In this document: positions 1 through 4,850 of the stretch, piece after piece | Layout: every line of letters begins with the position of its first letter | How positions within the stretch are numbered: the first letter of the stretch is position 1 | Assembly (NCBI GenBank): GCA_004560305.1 | Contig: SFVI01000028.1 | Span: 1-10,396, forward strand | Direction: 5' to 3' | Length of the DNA stretch: 10,396 bases | Source of the DNA: a bacterium | GTDB taxonomy: Bacteria > Bacillota > Clostridia > Oscillospirales > Oscillospiraceae | Notes under the pieces: generated by a model | The model's input: only the letters and a program-made list of their open reading frames with translations | What the model was told of the DNA's origin: nothing | Databases searched by the model: none | Translations under genes and position numbers: made by a program

Positions 1-288
1 ACCGGCATAGGAAAATTCCGACCACCGGGTCTCATACTTCTTGAAGCCTACATACATGGTGATACCCTCATCGGAAAAAGAAAACTTGGCAGTAGGCAGG
101 TCGGTCAGCACAATATATATGCCAATGAGAAAGGTAATAATAGCAATCGCGTGAAGAATATAGTACAGAGTCCAAGTACGAAAGCCATCATCCGTTGCCC
201 ATATTAAAAGTACCTCCCATATTATTGGAAACAAAAAGCTAACACTAAATATTCCATTGTAGTATTTGGAGACCCGAAATTTTTTCAT
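1..288 (-). CDS. Partial membrane protein, two TM helices plus possible PH-like domain
   Basis: This is the N-terminal 96 codons of a minus-strand gene whose 3' part lies outside the window. The chosen start is ATG at 288-286, preceded on the minus strand by GGAGAG about 6 nt upstream; an in-frame ATG at 306 lacks such a site. The protein begins MKKFRVSKYYNG. Two hydrophobic stretches, about residues 13-31 and 40-61, are probable membrane helices joined by a short charged loop (TDDGFR). From about residue 67 a beta-rich segment starts (KFSFSDEGITMY, then YETRWSEF), a pattern resembling small bacterial PH-like domains that follow two helices; this is a resemblance, not an identification. The DNA is visibly AT-richer than its neighbours, which may mean separate ancestry. 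It follows the gene at 373-1566 on the same strand, but a strong terminator lies between them. Function is unknown. Confidence 0.72.
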   Translation of the reverse strand, partial: MKKFRVSKYYNGIFSVSFLFPIIWEVLLIWATDDGFRTWTLYYILHAIAIITFLIGIYIVLTDLPTAKFSFSDEGITMYVGFKKYETRWSEFSYAG

Positions 289-320
289 GCCAGTTCTCTC
301 CTTCATGGCAAAGCGCTATG

Positions 321-355
321 AAAAAACGGCGCGGTTGCCGATGGTAACCGCGCCG
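321..355 (-). terminator. Rho-independent terminator of the secreted-protein gene
   Basis: Positions 327-339 and 343-355 form a 13-bp GC-rich stem (one G-T pair when drawn on the plus strand, A-C on the minus transcript) around a 3-nt loop. On the minus strand it is followed at once by six T residues (326-321). It sits 18 nt past the stop codon of the minus-strand gene at 373-1566 and fits as its terminator. It ends only about 32 nt before the start of the next minus-strand gene. Confidence 0.88.
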
Positions 356-372
356 GGGAAATGCTTTGCTGT

Positions 373-1566
373 TTAATACCGATCATCGTAGCGGTCCCGC
401 TGCTCACGCCGCCGCCGGGCCTCTCTGCGCCGCCTGCGCCGCCGGCTCTCGGCGATGGAACTGATCACCAGACCCACCACGGCCAGAACGATCAGGACAA
501 TGATGCCGATGAAGACATAGCGCATGAAGCCAACGCCGCCGTCGGAATCCTCATCATAGGCAAGGCTTCTGGTCTCGGTATAGCCGCAGACGGAGCAAAC
601 GCCTTTCTCTGTGCCTTCCGCCTTCTTCGTGGCCTCCGTCACTACGGTCCACTCCATGCTGTGGGGGGCCTCCTGTGCCTTCTCACCGCAGGCGCATTCG
701 TGCCAGTGGGCTTCGGCGTCCCAGTTCCAGGCTTCGGAAAATTCGTGGACGTGCTCGTCCTCGCTGCCCGGCTTCGCGGTGGCCGCCGGTGCCTCCGTGG
801 GCTTGGGGCTCGCGCTGGGTTTGGGCGTGGCCGTGGGCTTGGGGGTCTCTGCCACCTTCACCTTGATGCTGGCCGCGTTGGACACCGCCGAGCCGCCGGG
901 GCCGGAGAAGGTACATTTCACCGTCCAGCCGTCCATTTCCGCCGGGACATTCCGGATGTTCATCTTCTCCTTGCCGTCCCCGCCGATGGAGACGCCGGGG
1001 AACAGGTCCGGCAGATCCTCGCACTTGCAGGTGGTCTTGCCGTCCGGGCTGGTGGCCGTCCACTCATAGGTATCAGCATAGGTGGCCATGGCCACGAAGG
1101 AGGCCAGCTCCCCCTCCTTCACGTTCTCCGTAGTGGGGTGCTTGTAGATGCTGGGGGCCCACAGCTGCGCGTCGTAATCCCGGTAGAGAGTCAGGCTGCC
1201 GTCGCCGTTCATGATGTAGTCCGCCTGGGAGTTGTTCAGGTAGACCGCCACCCCGTCGGCAAAATAATAGCCCTCCGCCGCAGCTACCGTGATCTCCACC
1301 CGGTAGGTTCCGGCCTCAAAAACACCGTCAGCCGGGCTGCCGCTGCTGTCAAACCAGCCGTAGCTGGTGAGGTAGCAGCCCTCCGTACTGGTGGCCGCTG
1401 TGATGCTGTATACGCCGTCCATGGCCACTGGCACATTGGACAGCGTGGTCAGCACCTTGCCGATCTCTCCCTCGGCACTGGCCTCCACCGGGATCAGCCC
1501 GCAAATGCCCAGGCAGAGCAGCAGGACCAAAAGCCCTGCCAGGGCCCTTTTCTTAATCGTTGTCAC
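373..1566 (-). CDS. Secreted, membrane-anchored Ig-like/Pro-linker protein, function unknown
   Basis: The protein has 397 residues with a GTG start (MTTIKK) placed 7 nt after a very strong GGGAGGGGG site. It has a signal peptide (Lys5-Lys6-Arg7, a Leu-rich core, and a likely cut after Ala29-Ser30-Ala31). Residues about 36-133 look beta-rich (FEAGTYRVEITV, GYYFADGVAVYLN), of a type frequent in Firmicutes surface proteins. Residues about 137-237 look Ig-like (HPTTENVKEGELASF, TYEWTATSPDG, WTVKCTFSGPGG). A Pro/Thr/Ala linker with TPKPTA-type repeats spans about 239-266. Next comes a His/Cys module, about 272-333 (HVHEF, HWHECACGE, CSVCGY), a transmembrane helix at about 349-370, and a short tail with eleven Arg between 375 and 387. 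The topology implied is outside-facing domains and a basic cytoplasmic tail. It has its own promoter and terminator. I do not recognise a specific family; adhesion, ligand or metal sensing are possible but unsupported. Confidence 0.85.
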   Translation of the reverse strand: MTTIKKRALAGLLVLLLCLGICGLIPVEASAEGEIGKVLTTLSNVPVAMDGVYSITAATSTEGCYLTSYGWFDSSGSPADGVFEAGTYRVEITVAAAEGYYFADGVAVYLNNSQADYIMNGDGSLTLYRDYDAQLWAPSIYKHPTTENVKEGELASFVAMATYADTYEWTATSPDGKTTCKCEDLPDLFPGVSIGGDGKEKMNIRNVPAEMDGWTVKCTFSGPGGSAVSNAASIKVKVAETPKPTATPKPSASPKPTEAPAATAKPGSEDEHVHEFSEAWNWDAEAHWHECACGEKAQEAPHSMEWTVVTEATKKAEGTEKGVCSVCGYTETRSLAYDEDSDGGVGFMRYVFIGIIVLIVLAVVGLVISSIAESRRRRRRREARRRREQRDRYDDRY

Positions 1567-1624
1567 AGGAAATCCCCCTCCCTTTACTGAAGCGACGATT
1601 TCTCTTTCGTTTTTGTTCCAGCAA

Positions 1625-1653
1625 ATTATATCATCCCCTGCTTTTCAGGTAAA
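1625..1653 (-). promoter_or_regulatory. Extended -10 promoter for the secreted-protein gene
   Basis: Read on the minus strand, TATAAT (1630-1625) is preceded by TGA, giving an extended -10 (TGATATAAT). A -35-like TTTACC (1653-1648) lies 17 nt upstream. The predicted start is near 1618, leaving a 5' leader of about 50 nt before the GTG codon at 1566. The site is divergent from the holB promoter about 40 bp away. Confidence 0.72.
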
Positions 1654-1691
1654 GTGTAAATTTATAAATCAGACCATATAACGAAATGTGG

Positions 1692-1720
1692 TTGACTAGT
1701 TGAGAAGAAAAAGGTAAAAT
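1692..1720 (+). promoter_or_regulatory. Sigma-A-type promoter of holB-ricT
   Basis: TTGACT at 1692-1697 and TAAAAT at 1715-1720 are separated by exactly 17 nt, and each differs from the vegetative consensus at one position. Transcription would begin near 1727, about 30 nt before the holB start. It is the only strong match upstream of holB in the divergent intergenic region. Confidence 0.75.
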
Positions 1721-1756
1721 AATATGATGTAGAATGTTGTGCGCGGAGGTGTCCCA

Positions 1757-2569
1757 GTGGTTGAAATGAAGATCGCGGATCCTGGCCGCCTCTCTCACGC
1801 TTATCTCATCTCGGCCCCGGATATCCGGGCGGCGCTTTCCTGCGCCGGGGAGCTGGCCGCCGCCGCGGTCTGCACCGGTGAGGGAAAAAAGCCCTGCGGT
1901 CAGTGCCGCGCCTGCCATAAGGCGGCGGAGAATATTCACCCGGATGTGATCACCCTGGCCCGCCTGGAGGATGAGAAGGGCCGGCCCAAGCGGGAGATCG
2001 GCGTGGACCAGATCCGTCAGCTTGCCGCCGATGCCTGTATCATGCCCAATGAGGCAGAACGAAAGGTGTACATCATCCGGGAGGCGGAGACCATGAACGT
2101 TCCCGCCCAGAACGCCGCGCTGAAGCTGCTGGAGGAGCCGCCCCTGGGCGCCCTGTTCCTGCTGTGCACCACCAATGCCAGCCAGCTTCTGCCCACGGTC
2201 CGCTCCCGCTGCGTGGAGCTGAATCTCACCGGCGCCCAGGCCGCGCCGGATCAGGCCATGGAGGCGCTGGCCGCGGCCTATATCAAAGCCGTTGCCGCCG
2301 GGGACCGGGCGCGGCTGTACAGCTGGTGCGCCGCCAATGAGGGGCTGGACGGCCGCGCCGCTGCCGCCTTTGTGGACTGCGTTCAGGAACAACTGGGGGA
2401 GATGCTCTGCGCCAGGCGGGATTGCCTGGGCCTCAGCCACCGGGAGCTGCGCCGGCTCTGCGCCCTGATGGACCGCTGTGCCGCCTATCTCCGGGTGAAC
2501 GTCGGCCCCAAACATATATTTGGTCTGCTGGCTGTGGACTCCATTGCCGGCAGCGGAAACAGAGGATAA
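1757..2569 (+). CDS. holB: DNA polymerase III subunit delta' (clamp loader)
   Basis: This is a 270-residue protein of the delta' subunit type, part of the clamp loader that opens and loads the beta clamp during replication. Visible family features are the N-terminal LSHAYLIS, a four-Cys zinc-binding set (Cys39, Cys47, Cys50, Cys53, with CGQCRAC), HPDV, IGVDQIRQL, the KLLEEPP segment, and TVRSRC just before the lid region. No Walker A motif is visible between LISAP and the zinc module, so it is probably a non-ATPase structural subunit as in E. coli. The GTG at 1757 was chosen because GGAGGT ends 6 nt before it; in-frame GTG at 1739 lies upstream of that site and ATG at 1766 is 15 nt away. ricT follows after 4 nt, as in many Firmicutes, so the two are almost certainly co-transcribed. 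Confidence 0.93.
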   Translation: MVEMKIADPGRLSHAYLISAPDIRAALSCAGELAAAAVCTGEGKKPCGQCRACHKAAENIHPDVITLARLEDEKGRPKREIGVDQIRQLAADACIMPNEAERKVYIIREAETMNVPAQNAALKLLEEPPLGALFLLCTTNASQLLPTVRSRCVELNLTGAQAAPDQAMEALAAAYIKAVAAGDRARLYSWCAANEGLDGRAAAAFVDCVQEQLGEMLCARRDCLGLSHRELRRLCALMDRCAAYLRVNVGPKHIFGLLAVDSIAGSGNRG

Positions 2570-2573
2570 GTCA

Positions 2574-3857
2574 TTGATAGAAGTAGTTAGTGTAAGATTC
2601 AAAAACCGGGGGAAGAGCTATTATTTCTCCCCTAACGGCCTGAAGATCGAGGCCGGGAAAAAGGTTATTGTGGAGACCTCCAAGGGTCTGGAGATCGTGG
2701 ATTGCTGCCGGGGCAACCATATGGTGATGGACACCTCCGTCATCCAGCCCCTGCGCAATGTGGTGCGCATCGCCACGGCGGACGATCTCCGGGTAGCGGA
2801 GCTGAATAAGCGCCGGGAGAAAGAGGCCTTCGAGATCTGCCAGCAGAAGATCGCCGAGCACGGCCTGGATATGCGCCTGGTGGATGTGGAATGCAATTTC
2901 GAGGGGAACAAGACCATGTTCTTCTTTACCTCCGACGGCCGGGTGGACTTCCGGGAGCTGGTGAAGGACCTGGCCGGCATCTTCCGCAACCGGATCGAGC
3001 TGCGGCAGATCGGCGTGCGGGACGAGGCCAAGATGATCGGCGGCATCGGCATCTGCGGCCGCCCCTATTGCTGCAGCCAGTTTCTGGATGATTTCCAGCC
3101 CGTCTCCACCAAGATGGCCAAGGTGCAGTCCCTGTCCCTGAACCCTGCCAAGATCTCCGGCAGCTGCGGCCGGCTGATGTGCTGCCTGCGCTATGAGCAG
3201 GAGGCCTATGAGGAGCTGATCAAAAAGGTCCCCAAGCAGGGCGCCTTCGTGGAGACCAAGGACGGCTACGGTACTGCCGTGCAGGTGAACCTGCTGCGCC
3301 AGACCGTGAAGGTGAAGCTGGATAACGACAGCGATGATTCCCTGCGTCTCTATAAATCCAATGAGCTGTGCGCCGTCCCCGGCGGCCGGCCCAAGGACGG
3401 GGAGACGCCGCCCCATGTGCTCAACTATGTGCCGGAGCCGGAGGAAGAGCAGGAGCCGGAAGAGGATAAATGGGTCCTCCCCAGCGCGGAGCCGGTTCGC
3501 GTTCAGGAGCCTGCCCAGGAGCGGCGGGAGAATAAGAGCCGCAGCAATAACCGCCGCCGCAACCGCCAGAAGAAGCCCAAGCCCCAGACCCCAGCCCCTG
3601 CGGCGGAGCCGAAGCAGGAGGCCAAGCCTGCCCACGCGCAGCCCAAGGCCCATGGCCACAGCCGGGGCAATAAATCCAACCCCAAGGTGGTGAAGGTGGA
3701 GGCCAAGCCTGCCCAGAACCAGAAAGCAGAAAACGCCCCCAAGTCCGCTTCCAAGGAGGGGCAGAACCGGGAGGGCGCCCCCCGCCGCAGCAATAACCGC
3801 CGCCGCCGGTATTACCACAATAAACCCAAGGCCGGCGGGGAGAACAAACAGGCATGA
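2574..3857 (+). CDS. ricT: RicT/YaaT-like PSP1-domain protein with long basic C-terminal tail
   Basis: This is a PSP1 C-terminal-domain protein of the RicT (YaaT) family. In Bacillus subtilis RicT works with RicA and RicF, binds Fe-S clusters, and promotes RNase Y-dependent mRNA maturation and development. The start is a TTG at 2574, 7 nt after AGAGGA and 4 nt after the holB stop; no ATG or GTG is suitably placed. The core runs to about residue 270 and contains SVRFKNRGKSYYF, MRLVDVECNFEGNK and FTSDGRVDFRELVKDLA. Two cysteine motifs follow: CGRPYCC (Cys161, 166, 167) and CGRLMCC (Cys198, 203, 204). These fit the family's cluster ligands. The protein is 427 residues, against about 275 usual. 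The extra 150 or so residues are an acidic segment (PEPEEEQEPEED), then a disordered Lys/Arg/Pro/Ala/Gln tail with two copies of RSNNRRR, encoded by an exact 21-bp direct repeat (3540-3560, 3786-3806). Confidence 0.93.
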   Translation: MIEVVSVRFKNRGKSYYFSPNGLKIEAGKKVIVETSKGLEIVDCCRGNHMVMDTSVIQPLRNVVRIATADDLRVAELNKRREKEAFEICQQKIAEHGLDMRLVDVECNFEGNKTMFFFTSDGRVDFRELVKDLAGIFRNRIELRQIGVRDEAKMIGGIGICGRPYCCSQFLDDFQPVSTKMAKVQSLSLNPAKISGSCGRLMCCLRYEQEAYEELIKKVPKQGAFVETKDGYGTAVQVNLLRQTVKVKLDNDSDDSLRLYKSNELCAVPGGRPKDGETPPHVLNYVPEPEEEQEPEEDKWVLPSAEPVRVQEPAQERRENKSRSNNRRRNRQKKPKPQTPAPAAEPKQEAKPAHAQPKAHGHSRGNKSNPKVVKVEAKPAQNQKAENAPKSASKEGQNREGAPRRSNNRRRRYYHNKPKAGGENKQA

Positions 3858-3879
3858 GCACCAATTGAACCTGAATGAA

Positions 3880-3911
3880 TCCATCTGCCGGACTGTTCAC
3901 AGAACAGTCCG
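3880..3911. repeat. Palindromic 32-bp repeat unit, copy 1
   Basis: This 32-bp sequence recurs exactly in direct orientation at 4091-4122. Its core, 3889-3898 paired with 3902-3911, is a perfect 10-bp hairpin with an ACA loop. The flanks extend the stem with CTGC (3885-3888) and GCAG (3911-3914) if one C is bulged. The match to copy 2 breaks by one missing G after position 3911, and no T tract follows directly, so as a terminator this copy is weaker. It begins 22 nt after the ricT stop. Confidence 0.8.
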
Positions 3912-3917
3912 CAGCTT

Positions 3918-3948
3918 GTCAAAAAAGTCCTTGTTGGACTTTTTTGAC
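3918..3948. terminator. Bidirectional terminator-like hairpin after ricT
   Basis: Positions 3918-3930 and 3936-3948 are a perfect 13-bp inverted repeat with the loop TTGTT. The stem is a GTCC/GGAC core flanked by six A residues on one side and six T on the other, so the layout works in both directions. On the plus strand it would end transcripts from holB-ricT. The GC core is only 4 bp, so efficiency is uncertain. Confidence 0.6.
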
Positions 3949-3949
3949 C

Positions 3950-4073
3950 GCTTCAACCGCCGAGCATTTTGATTTTATCAAAATGCTGCTTCGCTCGAAA
4001 AGCCTTGATGGAACGCGAGGCGGGTCTTAACCCCCTCGCGCACCCCCGCTGCTCTATCTTCGGCGGGTGAAGC
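3950..4073. other. Closed multibranch inverted-repeat structure of unknown function
   Basis: Positions 3950-3963 and 4060-4073 are 14-nt inverted repeats with one mismatch and would close a domain of about 124 nt. Inside it are two hairpins. One is 3963-3973 with 3977-3987, a perfect 11-bp stem with a TTT loop. The other is 4014-4020 with 4034-4040, continued by 4022-4024 with 4031-4033 across one bulged C. No credible coding region is present; the short frames here lack ribosome sites and run straight through the palindromes. It could be an RNA fold, a DNA cruciform-forming repeat or part of a small nonautonomous mobile element. I do not recognise the sequence. Confidence 0.5.
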
Positions 4074-4090
4074 ATCGTTTTTTGAAAATC

Positions 4091-4122
4091 TCCATCTGCC
4101 GGACTGTTCACAGAACAGTCCG
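4091..4122. repeat. Palindromic 32-bp repeat unit, copy 2
   Basis: This is an exact direct copy of the sequence at 3880-3911. Here the palindrome is intact: 4094-4109 pairs with 4113-4128 over 16 bp without mismatch, with an ACA loop. Because the unit is itself an inverted repeat, the two copies bound the intervening 180 bp both as direct and as inverted repeats, the geometry of a small repeat element or of a duplicated terminator. Confidence 0.8.
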
Positions 4123-4137
4123 GCAGATCTTCTTTTT
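4094..4137 (+). terminator. Strong intrinsic terminator upstream of the ATPase operon
   Basis: The 16-bp perfect stem (4094-4109 with 4113-4128) is followed on the plus strand by a T-rich run at 4130-4137 (TTCTTTTT). It would stop any readthrough from holB-ricT before the ATPase promoter about 110 bp further on. It shares its stem with repeat copy 2. Confidence 0.72.
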
Positions 4138-4200
4138 GCCGCCGCCGGCGAAAAATGCACCGGAGCTGCCAGGAGCTCATGGTCATAACGACGAAAAATA

Positions 4201-4228
4201 CCGCGAAAAAGCGGTTAAAAATTTAACC
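4201..4228. promoter_or_regulatory. Palindromic candidate operator upstream of the ATPase promoter
   Basis: GGTTAAA (4213-4219) and TTTAACC (4222-4228) form a perfect 16-bp palindrome with a 2-nt centre. Its right end is 18 bp from the -35 box at 4247. A second short palindrome, CCGC-GAAAAA-GCGG (4201-4214), overlaps its left edge. Position and symmetry suit a dimeric regulator, but the binding protein is unknown and chance is possible. Confidence 0.35.
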
Positions 4229-4246
4229 CTGATTTTGCCACCGGGT

Positions 4247-4275
4247 TTGACAAATAACTAACGAGAGGCTATAAT
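4247..4275 (+). promoter_or_regulatory. Perfect-consensus sigma-A promoter P1 of the V-type ATPase operon
   Basis: TTGACA at 4247-4252 and TATAAT at 4270-4275 are both exact consensus hexamers with a 17-nt spacer. Transcription is predicted to begin near 4282, giving a leader of about 250 nt before the first structural gene. Such a strong promoter suggests high basal output, possibly limited by events in the leader. Confidence 0.88.
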
Positions 4276-4302
4276 AACCTAATATAAGGGGACCGGCACC
4301 GC

Positions 4303-4365
4303 ATGACGGCTTTCCGGCTCCCGGCCCTCTCTCCCCACCGCGGCAGTGGAGCATGTCCGGTGTAA
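4303..4365 (+). CDS. Possible 20-codon leader peptide
   Basis: ATG at 4303 opens 20 codons (MTAFRLPALSPHRGSG, then ACPV) ending in TAA. A ribosome site AAGGGGA (4286-4292) lies 10 nt upstream. Both the site and the start codon are inside the predicted 5' hairpin of the leader, the ATG in its loop. The composition is ordinary, with no run of one amino acid that would point to classical attenuation. It may be fortuitous. Confidence 0.22.
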   Translation: MTAFRLPALSPHRGSGACPV

Positions 4366-4382
4366 GGAAGGGAGGAATTGTC

Positions 4383-4403
4383 GTGAAATTAACGGGAGTG
4401 TAG
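4383..4403 (+). CDS. Possible six-codon mini-ORF after a strong ribosome site
   Basis: A purine-rich GGAAGGGAGG (4366-4375) is an excellent Shine-Dalgarno match, and 7 nt later GTG at 4383 opens six codons (MKLTGV) ending in TAG followed at once by TAA. The site is better than those of several ATPase genes yet leads to almost nothing. It may be a ribosome-loading or mRNA-stabilising site, a relic of a lost gene, or chance. Confidence 0.22.
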   Translation: MKLTGV

Positions 4404-4434
4404 TAATTTTGTCAAGGAAAAGGGAAGATTTGCC

Positions 4435-4463
4435 TTGAAACAAGTTACTTTGTGAGGTATCAT
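4435..4463 (+). promoter_or_regulatory. Second promoter P2 of the ATPase operon
   Basis: TTGAAA (4435-4440) and TATCAT (4458-4463) each match the consensus at five of six positions and are 17 nt apart. Transcription would begin near 4470, leaving a short leader of about 65 nt before ntpF. It may give leader-independent expression. It overlaps the sequence of the alternative hairpins. Confidence 0.5.
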
Positions 4464-4535
4464 TAAAATACCGTTAATGGCAAGTCCAGGCATAGAACTT
4501 TTATTGCTCAATCCAAAAAAAGAGGGGGTGTGCCA

Positions 4536-4850
4536 ATGTCATTTGAAGCGATAACAAGCATTGCCCAGGCGGAGACCGACGCAAAAGCCGCGGTTGCGGC
4601 GGCGGAGGCCAAAGCAAAACAGCTGCTCTCTGATGCCGAAGCCGCAGGCAAAGCCGCGGTGGAAGCAGCCTGCTCCAAGGCGGAGGAGGAGCTGGCGGAA
4701 CTCAACCGCCAGGCAAAGGAGAAAGCCAAGGGCGACGCTCAGACGCTGGCAGGGGAGCTGGAGAATCAGAAGGCTGTTCTGCGCACCAGAGCCGAAGCCA
4801 GACTGGATCAGGCAGCAAGTCTCGTAGTGGAAAGGATAGTGAATAGCTGA
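4536..4850 (+). CDS. ntpF: V-type ATP synthase peripheral stalk subunit (G/H type)
   Basis: This 104-residue Ala/Glu/Lys-rich protein is predicted to be one long alpha helix. It begins MSFEAITSIAQAETDAKAA, continues in heptad-like Ala/Leu spacing through residue 90, and has no Pro or transmembrane segment. This is the pattern of the small peripheral-stalk partner of subunit E (NtpF in Enterococcus hirae, annotated as subunit G or H elsewhere), which pairs with E as a coiled coil linking the catalytic head to the membrane subunit I. The start is ATG at 4536, 7 nt after AGAGGGGG; an in-frame GTG at 4530 overlaps the ribosome site. It is first in the operon, and its TGA overlaps the ntpI ATG by one base (TGATG), suggesting translational coupling. 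Identity rests mainly on size, composition and place. Confidence 0.87.
   Translation: MSFEAITSIAQAETDAKAAVAAAEAKAKQLLSDAEAAGKAAVEAACSKAEEELAELNRQAKEKAKGDAQTLAGELENQKAVLRTRAEARLDQAASLVVERIVNS

Larger units (their letters stand above)
4283..4535 (+). other. Long 5' leader of the ATPase operon
   Basis: About 250 nt separate P1 from the ntpF start. At its extreme 5' end a hairpin pairs 4288-4296 with 4314-4322 (GGGGACCGG against CCGGCTCCC, one G-U and one A-C), with an inner CCG/CGG stem at 4299-4301 and 4307-4309. Further on, 4412-4417 pairs with 4433-4438. Two overlapping, mutually exclusive hairpins lie at 4456-4472 and 4461-4479. The leader also contains two mini-ORFs and a second promoter. 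No terminator with a T tract is visible before ntpF. I cannot assign it to a known riboswitch class by eye. Confidence 0.5.

Noticed and set aside
361..1590. Long plus-strand open frame opposite the secreted-protein gene
   Set aside because: The minus-strand frame has a signal peptide, ordered domains, a promoter, a ribosome site and a terminator. The plus-strand frame is low-complexity and has no ribosome site.
1739..1756. Upstream GTG start for holB
   Set aside because: It lies before the GGAGGT ribosome site, which is perfectly spaced for the GTG at 1757.
3880..4122. CRISPR array
   Set aside because: There are only two copies, about 210 bp apart rather than about 65, and each is a perfect hairpin; no cas genes are present.
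3880..4137. Insertion sequence
   Set aside because: There is no transposase or remnant within the repeats. At most it is a nonautonomous element, and no target-site duplication can be shown.
3953..4186. 77-codon minus-strand frame over the palindromic region
   Set aside because: It covers the inverted repeats end to end with no ribosome site or recognisable protein sequence; such frames are often miscalled as hypothetical proteins in repeats.
4067..4261. 64-codon plus-strand frame upstream of the ATPase promoter
   Set aside because: It runs through the terminator hairpin and the promoter -35 box and has no ribosome site; its sequence is simply the palindromes read as codons.
4276..4535. tRNA or other classical RNA gene in the ATPase leader
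   Set aside because: No cloverleaf, TTCGA-type arm or CCA-end pattern is visible; the hairpins present do not fit a tRNA.
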